Part shown: positions 42,041 through 47,791 of the stretch, in pieces
Layout: the number at the start of each line of letters is the position of its first letter
How positions within the stretch are numbered: position 1 is the first letter of the stretch
Assembly (NCBI GenBank): GCA_009801015.1
Contig: VHZZ01000010.1
Location: forward strand, 674,001-721,791
From: Silene noctiflora
Lineage: Eukaryota > Streptophyta > Magnoliopsida > Caryophyllales > Caryophyllaceae
Direction of reading: 5' to 3'
DNA length: 47,791 nt
Made by a program: the position numbers and the translations under genes
Notes under the pieces: generated by a model
The model's database searches: none
The model's input: only the letters and a program-made list of their open reading frames with translations
Told to the model about the DNA's origin: nothing

Positions 42041-45000
42041 TCAATCGAAGCTTAATGAGCGGCTCCACCTGCCTAGGAGATACTCTTCTAGTGATACATG
42101 TTCGGTGCTGCCTATGGATATGGAGTCGTCCTCAATGTCGAGCAAAGCCAGATTCAGGTGGGATTGGATATCTGGCTGAGGTAGACCTTCTTCATCCAGG
42201 CTGTCAATGTTGTCTAAGGCACTGACTTGTAGCCTTGCCCATTTCACAACATCAACATCGCCTTCTAGGAGCTTCAATATCTGCCTCAACCAAAAGGGTG
42301 ATGAAATAAGATTTATTTGAACAGTTCATTGCTCTAGTTAATCTAATACGATATGGAAAATCAATGTAGGCCACATCTAGGAATGACGGAGTACAAACTC
42401 TAGAAAAGCTATTTGAGCTCGAGCTAGGGTGGATTTGAGATTGGTTTGAAAACTGATTCCAAAAATAACATACTTCGTATAACTCTAAGTAAATAATCGT
42501 CATAAATTTGAAATATTAAAAAAAAAAAAAAAAAAAACGTAAATAAGTTTTACTGATCCAGGCCTTCTTAAGCAGGGGCTTGGCTTTGATTTGGGTCGAG
42601 TTTAAATCATGCTCAAGGCGAAGAGATTTTTTACTGAGTTTTAGTTGAGCTGTGACCGAACCCAATTATGAGGGCTTGTCGTCAGGCACAGCTCACATGC
42701 AACCCAAGAAATGACAATGCTCTAGACTCTAGTGCACTCCAAACGTCAGTTTACATAACAGATTATACGATTTGTGGAAACGGGGTACATTTGAAAAAAA
42801 CAGCAAGTTTTCTGTAACATCAATTGACATGAACTTGTTGTTAGGCAAAGACAAAAACTCTTTGCTCGTGTACGCGATTACCAGCTCATTTAATTAAATG
42901 AGTATCTAGATTAGTCAGACAATAAACTCATTGTCAAATGCAATACAAATTCTGTTGCAGAAAATACTACTATCCTCGCATATTTCAACTAGCAACTTAC
43001 AAGTCTCATTTGAGGCCGTGCTCGAGGTGCGCGTTTGATGCAAAGGGTAGCGGCTAATACCATTCTCTCAATTTGGTCGCGGTTATAATTACTTCCCATA
43101 CAAGGATCTAGGAATCTGGAAACCTTGCTCCCATTCAGAATTGGCTTAGCCTGAAGAAAATAAAAATTCGCTTTGTCAAGAAGTAGATTTCACTTGAGAA
43201 ATTGAAGGTCGTAGATTATCATAATTCATAATGACAAGAGTTGAGACGGAGTCACCTACCCACATAACCAGACTCTCTTGGGATTTGGGAGGATCATTGC
43301 TTATAGGCCTTCTTCCAGTCAGAAGCTCAAGAAGTACAACCCCGAAGGCATAAACATCAATTTTGTCTGTCACTTTACCGTACATGAAGTATTCAGGGGC
43401 CAAATAACTGCAGCAGTAAGTTAGATGACATAAGTTATGATCAGATAGTAGAAAGGATGCATTTACATACCCTTAGACTTTGGTAGTCTATTATGACCAT
43501 TATTTTCTCACAATATATACAATAGTTACAGCTTCATGAAATATATGTTTACATGAACAAATTTGACATTGTATATTTGTACATTAACGTATATTTGAAG
43601 AGATTAATGGTCGATGGTAACAGTCATTTTCAAAAGAAGACAATGTGGGTTCCACACTTCCACCTTTTCCCCTCATATCTTCAATTGGAAGGTCTGAAGT
43701 TGCCAAAAGTCTGAACGAGTTCCCTACATTATTGGAGTTGAATCACCATTTAGCATGACTACTAGTCTACTAGGACTAAGGTGGGGATCCAGCATAGTCT
43801 GAAGCTCAAACTTTGGCTTCAGCCATAAGATTTGGTTGATGATCATACGAGTTAAGAATTCAATTCACATACCCAAATGTTCCAGCCACGTCTGTGCAAG
43901 TTATATGCGATGAGGTAGATGTTCGTATAGCATATCCAAAATCAGAGAGCTGAGCGGAACAGTAGAGATGAAGGATCAGGAACATGTAAATAAGTAATGA
44001 CAAAAACTGAAAACTATTTAATATCAAGCTACAAAACTCATTACCTGTGGTTCAAAATACTCTGACAATAAAATATTTGAGGACTTCACATCTCTGTGTA
44101 TCACTGGTTGAGAACTGTGGTTATGAAGATAATAAAGCGCCTTAGCCACACCCAGAGCCACCTTGTATCTCTCATTCGAACCAAATGCAGCAAGGTCTTT
44201 GTTAATGCCTGTGAAAACTCAAAGTATGAATACTTTATACTCTAATAAACATCATATCACTGACAGGAAAATTTGAGAAGTCTTTATTATAATAAAGTTG
44301 GTCTGGGCATTACCATGAAGATTTTCTTCAAGGCTTCCCCTGGACAAAAGGTTGTAGACCAATAGAAGATTCCTGTCCTCAAAACAGAAGCCAAAGAGCG
44401 ATATGATATTCTTGTGATGCAGGGATGTGATTATCTCAATTTCCATCACAAATTCCTTATATACATCCTCATTTAGCTTTTTAAAGATTTTTACTGCTAT
44501 TTCCTTGCTATCAGGAAGACAGCCTCGATAAACCTGACTGCTGCCTCCTTTTCCGATCAAATTTTCTGCCATCAACAAATTCTTTCAAAACAAATCACCA
44601 AAGTTTATTAACAATTTACATAATCAAGGAAAGCTAATATGGTTTCAGAAGTCAAACCAGGTGCAAAGTTTGATGTTGCAGACTGAAGCTCCTCAAACTT
44701 GAACAGCCCACATGTTGAAGAATACTTCTCACAGAGACATTCTAATTCTCTGGGTAGGACTAGGTTGTTCGAGTCAGACAATGTCTGGGTGCCCATTTGA
44801 ACTATAGCGTCACTTTGTACACCTTTACAAACACAATTGTCTTCTAAATGATGACAAATTTCGGGGGTTGAAAACGAGTTGTCAGTCCATTTTGCAAGAG
44901 ATACATCTAGAGAAGATGTGCTAGAATCTTTTCTTGAGGAAGATAATCTACGGTGAAGGAGTGGCCAACCTGGTCTATGCTCAGGCAATGCTTTTACCAA

Positions 45001-45721
45001 AAATGAGAGTGAGCTTGATTCTACTTGCAACTTTTGGGAAAGTGCTAGAGCCACAGCATCCTGATCGTGGATAGTACCATTTGGTTTGTCTGTTATGTTG
45101 ACGGTAGAACTATCAGAGAAAGCAGAGTTTGCAAAACAAACAGAGCATTGCTGCTCAGGAATCGTCTGAATAGGGTCAGCATCAAATTTGAGTATTGTGG
45201 CTTGAGCGCTTGTATGAGAATCCTGAGCACATCCAGCTTGAGGCAGCGTGCTTTGATGACCATCGTTCAGTTTTGAATAGATTGTTGATGATCTTTGAAG
45301 CGCTTCCAACATACCGTTTTGTTGAAGGTTAGTAGGTCCTGGATAATGCAAAATGTTGAGAAAAAAGTCTAGATACCTAGCAATAGAATAGAAGAGTAGC
45401 GATACCCAATGGCTGAATACCTTTGGCATTGGAGTCCTTGGGTGGGAGCATAGTAGCGTCTCTTTGGAAGAGGACCTTTCCATTACGAACAGCAAGGACA
45501 GAACAGTCCTTAGGTAGCTTGTTTGCGCAATACTTGGCGACTGAAATGGATGAACGGATGGTATGATGTTTGGTAGCAGTGCCAAGTATAAGCGCAGCAG
45601 ATGAAATTGAAGCGGCTTCACGGACTAATAATTTGCGGATTGATGAACCACGGCATATCTTAAGCTTTAGATGAACCTAGAACCAAACTTGGAAGTCAAG
45701 CACATTGCACATATACATACA

Positions 45722-45755
<34 letters not shown>

Positions 45756-46259
45756 CATACATACATACATGATTGAAGGAAAGATACAATTGAAATTGTA
45801 GTTTAATTCCATCACCTAAATCACAAATTAGATTGTGGGAATCATAATGAATGAAGGAAAGATACAATTGAAATAATGGAAAACTAAATAACTAAGTAAC
45901 TAACCTGTTTCAAGTTGCAAAAGCCTTCATAAACACCAAGAATAGAATCAAATGCCTTGACTAATGACAGCAATGATGATTTGCCATTTTGATCAACAAT
46001 TTCTATATAAAAATCATTAGTTAATTAATTAATTAATTAATTAAGCAAACCCTTAAATCAATCAGGAAGAATAAATGAATTATAGAAAGAAAAGAAAATA
46101 AATAAATAAATAAAAAATACCGTTAGAGGGAAGAACATGAAGAGCAATAACAAGATCACCAGGTTGAGCGACTTTAACAAGTGACCAAGTAAGCAACTCT
46201 TTACTTTGAGCATCCATCTTCACTCCCACTATCACCGTCTTGCCGCCGTCTTCCGTCAT
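42041..46259 (-). CDS. Receptor-like cytoplasmic kinase with N-terminal USP domain
   Basis: Ten exons, 46259-46121, 46002-45905, 45676-45421, 45338-44658, 44565-44314, 44208-44045, 43949-43873, 43407-43260, 43150-43001 and 42280-42041, add up in frame to 734 residues. Residues about 7-160 form a universal-stress-protein (adenine nucleotide alpha-hydrolase-like) domain ([20 protein letters not shown], and [13 protein letters not shown]). A variable Ser-rich linker follows (about 165-375), then [20 protein letters not shown] and a Ser/Thr kinase: glycine loop [30 protein letters not shown] and APEY are all kept, so it should be active. There is no signal peptide or membrane span, hence cytoplasmic. 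The group (Arabidopsis At5g63940-like) is believed to act in stress signalling, but substrates are mostly unknown. The C-terminal part beyond about 665 is acidic. A heptamer repeat occupies the predicted 5' UTR. Confidence 0.93.
45711..45771. repeat. (CATA)n microsatellite
   Basis: About 14 CATA units with one short interruption, in intron 2 of the USP-kinase gene. On the minus strand it produces a false tyrosine/valine/cysteine-repeat frame. Confidence 0.95.
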
Positions 46260-46282
46260 TTTCTTTCTTGAGGATTTAAACG

Positions 46283-46352
46283 ATAATCAATAATCAATAA
46301 TCAATGATCAATGATCAATAATCAATAATCAATCATCAATAATCAATAATCA
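46283..46352. repeat. Heptamer repeat (TAATCAA)n in 5' UTR
   Basis: About ten copies of a 7-bp unit (TAATCAA, with TGATCAA and TCATCAA variants) fill the space between the TATA-like sequence at 46383-46392 and the ATG of the USP-kinase gene. It is probably transcribed as part of the 5' leader. Confidence 0.9.
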
Positions 46353-46382
46353 TGTCAGGAATTTCTGGGAAAATATATGCGG

Positions 46383-46392
46383 TTATATATAT
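46383..46392 (-). promoter_or_regulatory. Probable TATA box of the USP-kinase gene
   Basis: TATATATAAC on the minus strand lies about 125 bp upstream of the ATG at 46259. Transcription starting about 30 bp downstream would begin at the edge of the heptamer repeat. Confidence 0.4.
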
Positions 46393-46844
46393 AGATAGAT
46401 ATATAAATTAAATTAAATGTGACGTAGTTTGGTTGTGGGTTTAAGCTTCAACCGCCGTCTGCTTGCTTATCAAAATCTCCCACCAATACGCATTACTCAC
46501 CTTATTAGTTATTACCATCCCCCCATTGAGTTTCTTATTTTTACATCTTCTTTTAATTACTCAACACGCTACCCGGATGGTGCCTTCCATACTTAGGTAC
46601 CTAATTTCATCTTCCATCTCCCATTTATATTTCCTCAGTCTCCGTCATTTATATACCTTTGTTTTTAACACAAATATCATCAAAAATAACTGCATCCAAC
46701 TAGGCTAAATAACCAAATTGGTAAAACAAAAAAATTAAAAAATAGAAGGTTCTTGTTTGGTATCAAATGTCAACTTTTATTTTACCAATTTAGTGAATGT
46801 TTTCTAAAAACGTAATCTCGTTTGGCTAGACAACTATAATACTA
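46393..46844. other. Upstream flank of the USP-kinase gene
   Basis: AT-rich, with GATA and TA simple sequence at about 46384-46420. I see no gene. It should contain the remaining promoter sequence. Confidence 0.4.
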
Positions 46845-47195
46845 ATTCAAAACTTGGTGGCGACTCTTCAAAGGTTTAATCCGTTTCAAAATCGAATCCT
46901 AACCTAACATGTGAAGCTCATTCCAAACGTGGTGGAGTGATGTCCACAGTTAGGCGACTCTACTGGGGATGGTGAGACTCAAAAGAAAACGGCGATTAGT
47001 AAAATATTACTTGTAGTGGCGTTATTCATGCATAAACCCATGAGTTAGTTGCCCGGGCGACCCCTCACAGTCAGATGATGGATAGGGGGCGACGTTCCAC
47101 CATGCCACGATGCTTGCACATTGCTTGTATTCAATGAGGAATAATCTTGGTCGCAAGCAAGCGCTACATATTGCACATTGCTTATGGGGTTCTTG
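46845..47195. mobile_element. Tentative Ty3/gypsy (Tat/Ogre-like) relic
   Basis: GTGGCGACTCTTC near 46857 and GGCGACTCTACTGGGGATGG near 46953 resemble the primer-binding and leader region of Tat/Ogre-type plant gypsy elements. No coding domain or LTR pair is visible, so only a broken remnant can be claimed. It ends where the 158-bp satellite begins. Confidence 0.35.
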
Positions 47196-47791
47196 CATAC
47201 GTTCATCTGATGGACATACTCCAATTACAACATTTTCTTCATTTATCATTATTAACACATTAGTGGAGTTAAAATCGCAAGATTAGACATTTGAAAATTT
47301 TCGAAAACCAAGACCATCAAACGAAATATCGACTTTGAGAAGGCATAAATCATCATACGTTCATCTGATAAACTTTCTCCAATTACAACATTTTCTTCAT
47401 TTATCGTTATTAAAACATTTATGAAGTTAAATTCGCAAAATTTTAGATTTGAGAATTTTCGAAAACCGAGACCATCAATCGAAATCTCGACTTTCGGAAG
47501 GCATAAATCATCATACGTTCATCTGATGGTCATACTCCACTTACAACATTTTTTTCATTTATCATTATTAACACATTTATGAATTTAAAACGGTAAAATT
47601 ATAGATTTGAAAATTTTCTAAAACTGAGACCACCAAACGAAATATCGACTTTCGGAAGACATAAATCATCATACGTTCTTCTGATGGCCATACTCAAATT
47701 ACAACATTTTCTTCATTTATCATTATTAACACATTTATGAAGTTAAAACGGTAAAATTATAGATTTGAAAATTTTCGAAAACCGAGACCAT
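47196..47791. repeat. Satellite DNA array, 158-bp monomer (runs off the window)
   Basis: Monomers begin at 47196, 47354, 47512 and 47670 with CATACGTTC, an exact 158-bp period. The fourth copy is cut by the window edge. Shared blocks: ACTCCAATTACAACATTTTC, TTCATTTATC, TATTAA, the palindrome GAAAATTTTC (in three of four copies), GACCATCAA and GACTTTCGGAAG. Copies differ by scattered substitutions. The left boundary is abrupt. Confidence 0.95.

Noticed and set aside
1-47791. CRISPR arrays, bacterial operons, rRNA genes and clear tRNA genes
   Set aside because: None seen. The regularly spaced 158-bp units at the right edge are contiguous satellite monomers, not repeat-spacer arrays.

Overview
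This is a gene-rich stretch of a flowering-plant nuclear chromosome. It shows GT-AG introns, plant-specific gene families and plant-type mobile elements (Stowaway-like and Tourist-like MITEs, a tRNA-derived SINE, Ty1/copia and Ty3/gypsy relics). The families and intron structures fit a core eudicot. A narrower placement (perhaps Caryophyllales) is only a hunch. One assembly gap of 526 N lies at 26469-26994.

Layout, left to right. (1) 163-2603, plus: 3' part of a neprosin-domain gene whose first exon lies outside the window. (2) About 2990-4640: fossil LTR-retrotransposon pieces, a Ty1/copia RT/RNase H remnant on the minus strand followed by a tentative gypsy-type non-coding remnant. (3) 5901-11288, plus: a tandem pair of divergent HSP70 genes with a broken HSP70 fragment between them. 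Both genes have one intron at the same codon, and both have abnormal C-terminal ends. (4) 16352-11870, minus: an auxilin-related clathrin-uncoating J-domain gene of eight coding exons. (5) 24566-18138, minus: GPAT9, the ER glycerol-3-phosphate acyltransferase, with twelve exons rebuilt in frame to 371 aa. (6) 33778-25596, minus: a multi-BRCT MEI1/TopBP1-like gene. Sixteen exons are readable, and at least one exon is probably hidden in the N gap. (7) 34475-35494, plus: an unrecognised Ser/Lys-rich 254-aa protein gene, head to head with the BRCT gene. (8) 36677-41088, plus: a Golgi PMT24/25/26-like putative methyltransferase of eight exons and 734 aa. (9) 46259-42041, minus: a receptor-like cytoplasmic kinase with an N-terminal universal-stress-protein domain, ten exons and 734 aa. 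(10) About 46845-47791: a gypsy (Tat/Ogre-like) relic and then the start of a satellite array with an exact 158-bp period running off the window.

The genes do not form an operon or a recognisable cluster; they are ordinary, independently transcribed plant genes. Two share a theme: HSP70 is the partner of auxilin J-domain proteins in clathrin uncoating, and an HSP70 pair sits tail to tail with an auxilin-like gene. I treat that as coincidence.

All exon joins below were made by reading GT-AG (or GC-AG) boundaries by eye, checking that phases add up, and comparing with remembered family sequences. No database search was run. I did not find a clearly new biological system. The best leads are the HSP70 pair with rebuilt C-termini, the neprosin with a lysine where a catalytic glutamate is expected, the GC-AG and U12-like splice signals in the BRCT gene, and the satellite boundary at the right edge.
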